A DNA stretch of 64,000 nt from assembly GCA_012295275.1 (NCBI GenBank), contig CM022673.1, positions 11,267,288 to 11,331,287 of the forward strand, written 5' to 3'. The stretch is from Chrysomallon squamiferum. Lineage: Eukaryota > Mollusca > Gastropoda > Neomphalida > Peltospiridae. Of the stretch, positions 12,930 through 26,303 are shown piece after piece. The notes under the pieces are model-generated. The model saw only the letters and a list, made by a program, of their open reading frames with translations. It was not told where the DNA came from and did no database searches. The stretch's first letter is position 1, and each line of letters begins with the position of its first letter. The translations under genes were made by a program, and so were the position numbers.

Positions 12930-15900
12930 CATATGTTATATACACTTACATACATACACATACAGACACACATCTTTGTGTGAGTGAATGCATGTGTTTG
13001 TATGAAATTATGCTATTCACTCTAACTGGAAATTTTTTTTTTTTTTAAAATAACATTTATTTACCAAAGAAAAGTGGTTTATTCCATTCATTCATTGCAT
13101 TGAAATAAAAATAAAATAGTAAAATTAACAAAAGGAATTGTAAAATGCTATTTTACTTATGCATTTATGTATAATTAACATTTTTTTTTAAACTTTTTTT
13201 TTTACATTTCAGAATCAATTCATATCAACACTGGTTTGCTGTCATTGGGTAATGTCATTAGTGCACTGGGTGATCCCAAGAAGAAATGTTCACACATTCC
13301 ATACAGAGACTCCAAGATTACACGATTATTAAAAGTAAGATTCTTAAAATCTGTTAGTATTTGATGCATGCATATGAAGGCATACAGGCACACACACACT
13401 ACTTACACTACTTACATACACAAATAATATAAGCATTACAAACATACATTTTTATTTACAAGGAATGCAAACAAGAAAACTATCTATATGTCTATTACCT
13501 ACCAAACTGAAATGCATGTGTATCTGAGTGGAGTGGTAGACACACGTATATTTGCTTTAAGTAAATTACAAAATATTTTTGTTCTGGACATAATTTGACT
13601 TTTTATTTATTTACTTTTTTTCATAACATGCTTTGATAATAAATGTCACTAACACACAGACAGCTGTGAAATACACTGATATCATTGCTAAAAAAAAAGG
13701 TTTTATTCTTTTATTTTTAAATATATATTTTTCTGATTTATCTGACTGTTACTTTGTAATGTTTTTTCTCCACACTTTATCGAGACGTTTAATAATACAT
13801 TTGTAATGTTTCAGGATTCTTTAGGAGGCAATGCTAAAACTCTGATGGTTTGTTGTATTAGTCCAGCTACTGTTAACTTTGACGAAACTTTGAATGCTTT
13901 GAAATATGCCAACAGAGTAAGTAATATTAATTTCGTCGATTTTTTTCTGATAATCAGCAGATCTTTTATTCTAGTAATACAGTTTATTTTTGATATCAGA
14001 ATCTGTTGTGATGCTAACATTAGACTAAATGTATTTAATAGAGATCCCAAACTTTGCTAAAAATAAAGTATGACAATAGCATGAAGGGAGTGATTGTTTC
14101 CTTTTCTGTTTGTTTAGCATGGAAGGGTAAAATTTGTTTAACAAATTGACTAATAAACCTTGATGATTTATGTAGTTAACATATGCATTTGACTTATTTT
14201 CAAATTAATTTTGATTATGTTTTATTAATTATAGGCAAGGAACATCAAGAATAAACCGATAGTAAACCGTGATATTCAGTCCATTAGGTTTGAAGAAATG
14301 CAGACTGAAATTAAGGTAAGTTTGTAAATGACATTATTGCTTATTCCTTTTCCTTTTCCTTTTATTTATTTATTATTTTTCTAAAAAAAAATATATATAT
14401 ATATTATTTATTTAATTTTTTTTTTTTTTAATTTTTAATTGTTAATTTTTTGGTATATTAAAAATAACTGAAAGACAGTTTTGTGGCTGAATTTATTTAT
14501 TTATTTGTTTATCAGTTTTTAAAACAATTATAATATTTTATAAATATATATCTAAAAAAAAAAGTTTAAATCTAATATTTGATAAAATGAAAAATTATAG
14601 TGTATTTCTTTGAAAAACTAATTTAATTATTTAAAAAACTTAATAGGCGTTACGTGAAGAGCTTGCCCGACAGAGAACATCAGTACTCAGTGTGAATGGT
14701 GGAGAGATAAATTTTGAGAAAGCTCAACAGGATGCCGACTGTATACGAGAACTTGAAGATCAAGTTGTCAAGTGAGCTGATATTATTTTGCTATTTTATT
14801 AATGCAAAAAATAAAGATAATAAATATTTTCATTATAATTATTATTATTTTATTTTACTTTTATTTTTATATATTTATTTTTTATTTTTTTTTAAATATT
14901 TTAAATTTTATTTTTATTTATATTTTTTATTTTTTTAAAAATGTTTATTCTTATTTATATTATTTATAATATTTATTTTAAATATTATTTTTAATTAATT
15001 GAGCTGCAAAAACAGTAATGCATTACAAGCTATTTTTTAAATTGCGAAGAAGTAATAGTCTTCAAAGCAGTCTTCCTTGGTTTCAGTTATTTCCCATTCC
15101 AACCAATTCATTAAATATTCTTCTTTTTAAATCTTCTAATATTTCAAATCTTTAGCTCACAGTCAATAAGAATACATTTATTTGTTTATTAATTTTTATT
15201 TTTTAACACATAGTCTTTTGTTCAAATTCATATGAGAAGATCACAGAAATATTTCTCCTTATTGTATCTTTTGTTAATTTTCCATTGCAACTTTAGACCC
15301 CAGCTGGTGTAAAAATTCTTTAGACTTTATTTACTAATGTGGATGTAAAAATAAACCACACCTCTAAGCTCATTAAGTGACAAACAGCAGAATTTTTGTT
15401 CACTCTTGAAAAAACAAGAAAAAAAAAGAAAAGTTATATATTAGACAGACAATAAATTATATTATAAAGCGTTGTTAAACAAATGTTTACATTATTTCAG
15501 GTTGCAGACAGAATGTTCTCATTATCGGATGGTTTCAGAAGAAGCATACAAACAGTTGTTAGAGATTCAGGATAGAAATATACTGTCTAAAAGTCTCGAT
15601 ATTAAACTGAAAGACTGGCTTGATCTCATGGAAGAGGTAGGTGGCTGTTGTTACATTTCTTATTAATATCTCAATACTTTTATTTATATTGTTAATTTTA
15701 GATAAATCTCTCTCTCTCTCTCTAGATTATAAAGTTATTTTATTTTTATAACAAATGGGTGGCAAACATTTATTATCTATGACGTTTAGAAATATTTCCT
15801 TTCAGACACATTTACTGAACATTTTTATTTCAAACATCACACTTACACATCACAAATATACACTTCAGTAAAAATTAATTGATTTAATATTTATAAAAAA

Positions 15901-18900
15901 TATCAGGATGGTATTATACAAATCACCAAAAACTATATATGAAGATTTCTTCTCTATAATTTAAATTTCTTATTGCAGTTAAAGAACAAAGTGCCACCAT
16001 CTCTGACTAGGGAGAGTATGGATAACCAGACAATTTGTAACCTGACATCAGAACTTAAAAAGGTGAGACTTGTTTTAAAAGAACAGACATTGTTCAGGCT
16101 ATCCATAAAATACACAGAGTCCTCGAGTTTCCTTCATGAATAGCTGTAGCATGTGATCATTACTCCTTCTCTCGGTCGTTTTTACCCTTTCTCTCTCTGT
16201 CTTTAAAGGAAGCTATAATCCATTAGTTACACATTTTAAAATGCTATTTTAAGTATTTAACAATCTTTATGCTTCAGTGTAAGGAAGACTTGAAAAGTGA
16301 TGAAGAAATCTTTGCAGAAAAGTCAAGAGAAACAAACCATTTACTGGACAGAATACAAGAACTGGTAAGTATGTATTTATTCACTGGAGTAACTGGTTGG
16401 AACAGGCTAAACAAAATGGTGCATTTTCCAGACATAAACTTCACTTTTTTTTTTTTTTTTAACATCAACTTTAGAAAACTACCTCTTTTTCTTTATACCC
16501 TTTTTTGTTTTGTTAATCCATATCTTTATTCATCCTTTAATTTATTCATTATCTTATCATGCAGGAACATGAAGTTGAGGTTAGTCATAAACTTCTGAAA
16601 ACAGCAGAAGACCAGCACAGACTGCAAGAACAAAGACTTCTAGAACAGCAGCTACAGATTCAGGAACTGCAGCGCACCATTAGAGTAAGTTTCTTAATCT
16701 TGAATGATATTTTAATATAATATTAGGTTTTCTTGTATAGTAGAATGTTAGAGTAGGTTTCCTGATCTTGAATGATATAATAATAGGTTTTCATGCTTAT
16801 TAGAATAGGTTACTTAACCTTGAATAATATTTCAGTATAATAATAAAGTAGTTTTCTATGTATTATATATTACAATACAATATTAACAATAAGTTTCTGC
16901 TTGTACTCGCCATGATTTTCTGAATGCTGGGGTAGCCCGTTGTAGATCAATAATTGCCAACATCAACACTGGAAGTCACATCACTAATGTGCAGCAATTT
17001 TAAAAGTAAGACAGATCACCGTCATTCAGCACTGAAGGTGTTAATATATGTTTTGTTATATATAAAAAGACTTGGGTAGTTTCAATTGTTTATATTTTAC
17101 TTTCAATTGTTTATATTTTACTGACATTAGAGTAGGTTTCCTTGTAATATAACAATCATAGAGCAGGTTCCTTTGGATATTATGGAAAACATTTAAAAAA
17201 AAATTATTTTTGTTTTTATTTTTATTATTGTTTTTAATATACAATATATAATTAGATATGATTTCAAAATATATTATTATGGTAATTTTGTTTTCTTGAT
17301 AAACAAAGCACCACAGAGCAGTTTTTATTAGCCTGTGATATTTAGTTACAATATATATATATATATATTATTAAAATACCTTGGACCTGTTAAAATTTAA
17401 GCAGTTTAAAATACTGACCACACAGGTGTAGGTAAATAGCAATTATCCATTATACTGTTTTCTGTTGATGGTGAATTTTTAAAATAAGGATATCTTTCTT
17501 TTGAGTTATTTTATTTGTAAACTTTGTAAATTTTCCAGTATTAGTTTATAATAAGGTTTAAAACGTAGATAAAATCCTGAAGGTTTTGTTTCTAGCTATA
17601 TTCGTCCTTTAGGCAGTTTTGTGCAAACTGAACTAAGAAATGACAGTATATTATTTGAGGTATGACTTTGTTTTTGTTAAGGATACAGTTCTTATTTTTA
17701 TTTTATTATTAATTATTTTTATATATTTATTTATTTTAAATATGGAAGATTGTTATTTGATTTTTTACAGTTTTTGTTTTTTAAACTTATTTTTAAAAAT
17801 ACTTTTGTTTTTTAAAATTTAATTTTTTATAACTTTATTGGATTATTTCTTTTGAGTGTTTTTGTGTTTAATTGTATGTGTGTGTGTGTGTGTATGTGTG
17901 TGTGTGTGCAAAATATGTTTACCCACATAATCCAATAACTCACATTAAATATTCATCTAACTTTTTTCTGTGAAGTTTCTGCCCAACCTCCAGCTCTTTG
18001 CTTTTATAGTAATTTTTATTATTGTTTTTTTTTTGTTCTTATTACCAATCCAGTTTCCTTGCATGCTTTGTTCAAGTAGCATTTGTTATCTAATCCTATT
18101 TGTATTTTTCCATCCATCATTTCATTTTCAGCCTAAAATAGTTGTTACTAATTCTCAAGTTCAACCTGAAGAGACTAACATTTTGCGCGTGGTAACCAAT
18201 ATTTGTCTATCACTGCACATTGCTTTATGTGTTCATTATAAACCACTATACCACAGGATTATTTAAAAGACATTTTCAGCTTATTTTTTTAAAATTTGGT
18301 TTGTTTGGTTTTCAACTCAGCATTGGTAGTTATCAAATTAAAATCAAACAATTACCAGAAGAAAGATAGTTCAGATAATTAATACCGATACTGAGAATGT
18401 CATACAGCAAGTACTAATGGATTTACTCCAAAATCACTGACTGTCAGTATCAGTGATACATCTAGGTTATGTTTTAAAACAAACAGAAACTCATGTCATT
18501 AACTGATGTAACTTCATTAGTTATTAGCATGTCTTTTTCTTCCTTTTTTTTTTTCTTTCCTTGATATTTATTAATGCTGTTATATTTTTGATATAATTTA
18601 TAGTCAGTTTGTAAGAAATTATGATTATAGTATATCCATACAGTGAAGATTTCTTATTAGTAAGAATCTAGTTAAAACAAATAAAGATGTAAAATTTAAA
18701 ATGTAGACATTCACCCTGAATATTATCACCATAATTTCTTACACATTTGATTCTTTTTATTTTTAGGGGAACAAATTTTTCATTCACTTGTCACATAAAT
18801 AGTTTGAGTCATTGTAACTTTCTTCATTTTTATTATATATATTTTTAAATTCTGTTTCACATTTATTTTATCATTTCATTACTTTTTTCTTTTTTTTTTT

Positions 18901-20903
18901 TAAATCCAACTTTCAAATAATTTTATTTTCTAAAATTAATACATACGCATTAGTTTTCTGCAAAACATTATTGTTAGAAAATATTTCAATCTTTATCACA
19001 GTCACTAATTGCTTTTAAAAGAACAAAATTTATTATTATCAATTTACTTTAATATAGATTAGTATACACTATACACTATATATACTACTGTGTGTGTGTG
19101 TGTGTCTGTGTGTGTATGTGATATTCATTTATTTCACCACACTTGCACATAAATTTACATTTCACTTTGTTAAAAATAATCTGATGAATAATGACATTTT
19201 ATTAGTATTAAGACATAGTATTGCTGTTGAGGAATGTTTACAACCAAAAGTTATCATTTTTCTGGCACTTCTATATAAGAAATAAAAACATAAAAGAAAT
19301 GAGTAAAAACTGGCAGCAAGTTTTAAAACATTGTTTCTTAAATTTTGTTATAAACAAAGTTTATTTATTTAATCACTTAACTATTTGGTAACTATTAATA
19401 ATTTTCATATATATTTATTTTCTTTATTACTTGTATACCTGTTTATTTATTTAATTATTTATTTATTTACTTATTTACTTATTTACATGTGTACCTGGTT
19501 ATTTATTTACATAATTACATGTGTATCTGTCTATTTATTTATTTATGTAGCTATTAATTAATTAATTTATTTATTTATTTCAGAATAACCTGGTAGGTGA
19601 AAGTGTCTTAGAAAGCAATGCAATAACATCCAGTGCACCAACAACAGGAAGACGACCCAAGTCTGTTCCAGTTCATCTCCATAGAAACCGTGATAGGGTG
19701 AGGTTTAATATACTGGATAAATATTAATTTTACTTATTATCTCATATATTTACTATATTTGATATGTAATCATTTAACAGATCTATTATGGTTACCATTT
19801 TATTGAATTTCATCAAGTTGTTTAATATTTTCAAAATAAATTCTTTTTCTGTTTCAAAATTCATACATATGCATGTATCTCTATGTAAACACATAAACAT
19901 AAACAAACACACTAACACACACTTATTCAAACACACATATATACACTTTTCCATATATTTCAACACACAATCTATACATCAAAACACAATGTAAACACAT
20001 AAAACACCTTATTCACACATTAAACACATAAAAAAACCCATATCAAAATGCATAATCTACACAGCAAAACACTTGATGTACACATCAAAACACTCTTACC
20101 TACCTAGTAACTACATTACCAACTACACAAAGTATTTTACTAACTGCTTATAAACAATATTTTTATTTATAAAATAACAGTTTGGCTCTCACCTTCGACC
20201 TCCATCTCGTCACATCAAGAGCAGTCCGGCTTTGTTCTCCTTGGAGAGAGTCATGCAGAGTTTCCGGGCTCGAAGCCAGCTGCTGGTCAGCAGGTTGGAG
20301 GACAGCGACGAAGTTCTCCACCAAACATTTAGTGAGGAAAACCTGTCTGCAAGTCTTCAGGATCTGAGGTATTTTAGTTTGTTATCACTGTTTATCACTG
20401 TTCCAGAAAGTGTTCCATGACTGTTGTTTAAGTTGCTGTTATTATTCCAGTGAGTCTTTGATGAATTGCGTGTAATAGAATTTGATGTCTTGTTTCCTGT
20501 CTAGGTGATTTAAATATATACTATACAGAAGGAGAAAATTATTTTGCTAACTGTTTTGCTTACTAAGTGTTCAAGTATATTTTATCCAGTTTGATGACAC
20601 AGTTGATGATTTTGAATTGTTTTTACAGTGAGGAATCTCCGCTTGTCCGTCGAGGCACGTATAGAGTGAAGAGACAGCCTGTCAGTGATGACAACAAAGA
20701 AAACCGGTTGTCCATCGATTCCATGCCTGATGTCAGAAGGAGCATTCCAGGTTAGAGTGTTTATGTACTAAGTCAATTTATGTCTTTATTTTTATTATTA
20801 ACACTGATGTTGTTAGACGATCCAGTGTTCATTCAAGCATAAATATCCTGCAAAGTATTCCATAGATATTATTTTTATTTTTATTTTTATTTATTATTAT
20901 TTC

Positions 20904-20972
<69 letters not shown>

Positions 20973-23900
20973 GACAGTGACCAGCATTCGTTCGAGTACA
21001 AGAATTTTGGAAAGTATAGACTGTACAGAGAGGCAGTCTCAGGAGAGTCGACTGATCAACATTGAAACACGTAACAGCACCGAGCTACACAAGAAGAAGA
21101 TAAAACAGGCCCAGTTCAGAGTGCTGGAGTCCAATCAGAAAATGAGAGACTTGGCTATTAACATCAGGTGAGATACATGACAGGGTACATGATAATAACA
21201 ATTGTTAGATACTGCTTTCAGTTTCAGGACTAACCTTCCTTTGATTATTTACCATTTTGGGATACGTTATTCTTGTATATGTGTATACAGGTTTATTAAT
21301 AAAGATTTGTTGCATTTGTCACTCTACAAAAAAAAAAAAAAAAAAAAATGAAAAAATAAAATACAGTATTTCGTAACTGCTGAAAACATAATAGCTAAAA
21401 TATGTTGTGAATTTTTCAAAGATAGGTACAAAAATAAAAATCTCTTGATAATTATGTAAAATATATTAAGCCTGTTTATATACAGGGGTACATTTCAAAA
21501 CTTTTAAAATAAAATTATTCTTCTTATTTTTTTTATGTTACATGATTTTAGAATGAACAGATATTTGGGTAAAGGTTTTAACACTTAATTTTTAAATTTT
21601 ATTTTTTATTTTACATGATTTCAGAATGATCAGAGGTTTGGTTAAAAGTTTTAACACTTAATTTTTAAATTTTATTTTTTATTTTACAAAATTTCAGAAT
21701 GAAAGAACAGCTGATCAGAGAGCTGGTGAAGAGTGGTAAGGATGCTACAACAATGAACAAACAGTACGCTGAGAAAGTGAAAGCTTTGGAAAGGGTGAGA
21801 TGATACCTGATTTATCAAACATACGTTTCATATTCATGTTTGAGTTGGAAGTCTTAAAAACTGATTAATTCAAATTTAAAAAGCTGTATTAAATGTATTG
21901 CTGATTAATTTTTCATATTAGATACTTCATAAGTTCTACAAATTTAAGAAACAGTAAGAAAAGCATTGCTGAAAACTGAGAACATATCAGTATGGAAAAT
22001 TTGTTTGACACCTTAACTTTGAAATATTTGTTTGATTTATATGTGAAAATTAATGACTTGTACATTTTTGAAAATCAGGAATAATGTTTTGAATTTGACA
22101 AAGTAAAATTTATTAAATTTACTGTAACAAAACATATCAAAAAGAAAGTATAATGATTTTTAAATTTTATAATACAGTCTTTTGATGTGTATTTGTAAAT
22201 CAATAAAACATATATTCATATCAGTTAAAAGAAAATGATAAATGCATCAAATTCTTGGGAAGAAAATATTTGTGTTTTTTTCAGGATTTGCTCTTCTTAT
22301 ATTTTTTCATCAGTATGGAAAAGTTTTTTTTTACTTTTTTTCTTTTTAATAAATACTTAGATTTATGTCTAAATGAAAACAGATATAGATGTCATGGAAT
22401 TAGTTTCAAATCTTTAATTTAAAAAAAGAATATTTGTATTATATTTTTTATTGCTTCACAGGAAGCTGAGCATGTTAAAACAGATCTGATAGAAACACAA
22501 AAAGCTCTGCAGGAACTAGAAGCCAGAGAAATACAAGAAACAGCAGAGAAACAAAAATTACAGCAGTGAGTTGTTTTAACAGTTCTACTAGTTCATTTTA
22601 TTGTCTAACAGAGCACTGAATGTCTATTACTATAGCTTTACATCAATCCATATTTGTTCTGATCCAGATACTAATCTGTTGTAAAGAAAATTCAAGTTTA
22701 AATAATGTCAGATTCAAAATACATGAAGGAATGAATAAATGAATTAAGAATCAAGCAATAAATAAATGAATATATGTAAAGATACGTGTTCATATTATAT
22801 TTTGATCCGTCGTTGTTTTCATCTCTTATATTTTTAATATTTGGAAAAAAAGAAGAAGATTTTGTTGGTTTATTATTTATTTATTTATTTGTTTTATTTA
22901 TTTATCTTATGCTTTCAGAGATTATCGCAAGAAAATAGAAGCTGCCAAAAGTAAGATGTCAGCTTTACAAAGAAAGCAGAAAGAGACTGAGAGAGTGGCT
23001 AACTTTGCTATACAGAATGAGAAAAAGTAAGAGTTTGGACATGTTACAGAGCTTCAGAAAACTTAAATGTGTAATTGATGTATCAAATATATTTGTATAT
23101 ATTCAATGAAATATATGTTATTTTGTCTTATGATAAAAGTGGTTTCCAAAACCCTTTTTCAGTCATCATTGATTGTGTTTATGAAACTGATAGCAAATAC
23201 CCCTAGTTGAAATACAGAATACTGTTTTAACACTTCCAGTTGTTTTTTATTTTATAATAGTGAAAGATTTTACATTGTTTTCATTAATTCATGTTTATAT
23301 TCTTATCTTAATTTATGTTGTTTTTTTTTATTTTCATTTTTTAAATTAATTTTATTATTTTGATTTCTTATTATTTTTTGTTTTATTTATTTATTTGTTT
23401 ATTTATTTATTTATTGTCATTCCATTTATTTTTGTTTATTTATTTATTTATTGTCATTCCATTTATTTTTGTTTATTTTTTTTTCAGTTTGCATCTTTCA
23501 AAAATATCTTCTCATCATTTCCATACTCCATAACAGCTCTTATGTATACAGAAACTGTGTATGTGTGTTTATGTGTGTGTCTGTATATGTGTAGTTGTGT
23601 TTGTATATACTAGAGTGTGTGTGTGTGCAAAATGATCACTGTACTGTTTTTTCAGAATACAAGATCTGGAACTTGCAGTGGATAGAATGAAACAACACTA
23701 TGAAAACCTTCAGAAGAAATTTAAAGAAGAAACAGAACAAAAATCAAAGTTAGAGGTTAGACTTGTACAGATTTTTTTTTTTTTTTTCAAAATTGTGTTT
23801 GTAACAAAATTAACATTTTACGTCTATATGTTGAAGAATTTCTAAAGTTGAGGTTTAAATTTATAATTTAATATAAAAAAAAAAACAAGTAACAAAGTAA

Positions 23901-26259
23901 CATTATGGTTATTTTTAGTTTTATGTTTGCATGTGAGTATATATATGTTTGTGTATGTGTGTGTGTGTGTGTTTGTGTGTCTCCACCCTGATAGATGTAT
24001 TGGTGTGTGTGTGTGTGTGTGTGTGTGAGTGAGAGAGAAAGATAGAATCACACAGGCAGGCAGAGAGAGAATCCTGAAAGTAGAGAAAAATGAATAAATT
24101 AATTTGTGTATTTCATGATATACAAATACATTAATTACAGCGAGAAATGCAGAAAGAGATTCAGAGGGTGAAAGAACTCGAACTGAAAAATGAACAACAG
24201 CAGAAAATTCTCAAACGCAAGAATGAAGAAATAGCAGCAGCACACAGAAGACTGAGATCAGGATCACTTCCTCCCATCAACATGTACGTTTTTATAACAC
24301 TTAACAGATTTATTATAGTTTAGTATGTTTAAATCACAGTTCAAATATTACCATCAAGATCCTTAGTAAATGTTTTTAAAATACCACAGTTTAAAGTTTG
24401 GTATGTTTAAGTCACAGTTCAAATATTACCATCAAGATCCTTGCCACCCATAAATATGTAAGTTTTATAAATACCTGACATTAACAGATTTATTACAGTT
24501 TGGTATGTTTAAGTCACAGTTCAAATATTACCATCAAGATCCTTGCCACCCATAAATATGTAAGTTTTATAAATACCTGACATTAACAGATTTATTACAG
24601 TTTAGTATGTTTACATCACAGTACAGATATTACCATTACGATTCCTGCCATCCCCTATTGAATAATTTATCATACATTATAGCTGAATGAGATTAGATCA
24701 GGTTATCAGTGTCACCCAGTAATATACAAGATTTTACTGTAATACTCAGGATAATATATATTCATTCAGTAAAGTGTTATGGCTTGAATATTTATTATAA
24801 TATCCCCAGATTATTTTTTATATGCTGTTATTTATTTATTTATTTATTATATTACTTTTATTTATATATATATTATTTTAATCTGTTCTGTTCTATTCTA
24901 TTCTATTCTTAAATATTTATTATAATAACCCCAGATTATTTTTTATATGCTGTTATTTATTTATTTATTTATTACATTACTTTTATTTATATATATATAT
25001 TATTTTATTCTGTTCTGTCCTTTTCTGTTCTGTTCTGTTCTGTTCTGTTCTGTTTATTTATTTATTTATTTGATACAGGCAAGACTATGATAAACTGGAG
25101 GAACAGAAAAGATGGGTGGATGAAGAAATTGAGAAAGTTCTCAAACTGAGGAAACAGACCGAAGAACTCCGAGAAGTTAGTAATAGTTATTTTTTAACTT
25201 TGTTTTCACTTTGTTTTCACTTTCTAGGTTTACTTTATCAATATAATTGTGTTTTTTTGTGGGTTTTTTAGATTCTGGAACTCTAAGGCATTGCACTTGC
25301 CTCAGATTCTAAGTTATCATGATCAGTGCTCAGTAGTTCATGAATGGGTAATTTTTCTGTTCCAGCTAATGCTCCATTGTTAGCTATCAAAGACCATGCT
25401 TAATGTGTATTGCAGCTAATGAGAAATCTCTTTATGCTGACTGATAAAGCATGGATTTGCAGAGGCATTTCCTCGTTCAGAATCATCATAAAAACCCATA
25501 TAATAACTGATAAAAGAGAATTCATTTTTATTTATTATTTTACATGAATTACACTGTAATACTTTACATACCTACATTATTCAAGACACTGATATGTGAT
25601 TTAGTGTTACTGTGTTGTGTAGGAATTGACAAGAAGGGAAGCTATTGTTGCTAAGAAGGAAGCCATGTTGGCAGAGAAGAGTGAACTTGAGATCAAGAAA
25701 CTGCGATCAAGTCAGATGATGAGTCAAGTAAGTCTCAGTGTTTTAACTTTGTCTATGCTTTTATGTGAATAATTTACATGGAATTTGTGTTTTAGTATCT
25801 TGGATATTCTCTTGTAAGATAAAGAGAACAATAATGAAAAGAAAAGACAATTTTATCATCAGTTATGTGAAATTATCTAAAGTAGTTTGTTCACAAGATA
25901 CAGATTAACATATATTTACATTCAAAATTCAAACCTTAATCAAGTAATGGAAAATTAATTTTAAATTTAGATGTGTAGAGAGAGAATAGATACACCAGAA
26001 ATAGGAGTAATCATTATCTTTAATTATTTTGTTTTTTAATGCTATTTATAAAAGTTGATAATGATGCTATTTATATAATATACAGATAATAATAATAATA
26101 AAGAAAACAAGAAAGCATAACTGGAAATATTATTATTTAAACGTATCATTAATATATTTTTTTTTTCAGTTTGAAATCCTAGCTTTTTAATTTTTCAAAA
26201 TATGAGTTATTTTCAGTCTTTATTTTTTAGCTGCATTTTTTATTATTATTATTGTTATT

Positions 26260-26303
<44 letters not shown>

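Larger units (their letters stand above)
8565..14315 (+). other. KIF27: KIF27 motor-domain exons 1-11
   Basis: These exons encode residues 1-374. The ATP-binding P-loop GQTGSGKT (84-91) is split by the intron between exons 3 and 4. Switch I is NEHSSRSH (201-208, exon 6) and switch II is DLAGSE (254-259, exon 8). All the nucleotide-contacting motifs are intact, so the motor looks able to bind ATP, unlike the divergent Drosophila Costal-2 motor. The [13 protein letters not shown] stretch marks the end of the motor and the neck. Residues 216-240 (exon 7) form a polar, charged surface loop poorly conserved in the family. Confidence 0.93.
14647..20750 (+). other. KIF27: KIF27 exons 12-20: first coiled coil and linker
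   Basis: Residues about 375-720. Exons 12-16 are rich in Glu, Lys, Gln and Leu with heptad-like spacing and should form a coiled coil that dimerises the protein. Exons 17-18 (residues 559-616) are Ser/Thr/Pro-rich and look unstructured; exon 17 has only 20 codons. Exon 19 carries an [19 protein letters not shown] block, which I recognise as conserved in KIF27-type tails. Exon 20 is polar. Confidence 0.85.

Noticed and set aside
25270-25480. Possible tRNA-derived SINE (GGCATTGCACTTGCCTCAGATTCTAAG region)
   Set aside because: It loosely resembles a tRNA-derived SINE head, but no clear A and B boxes, target-site duplication or A-rich tail can be identified.
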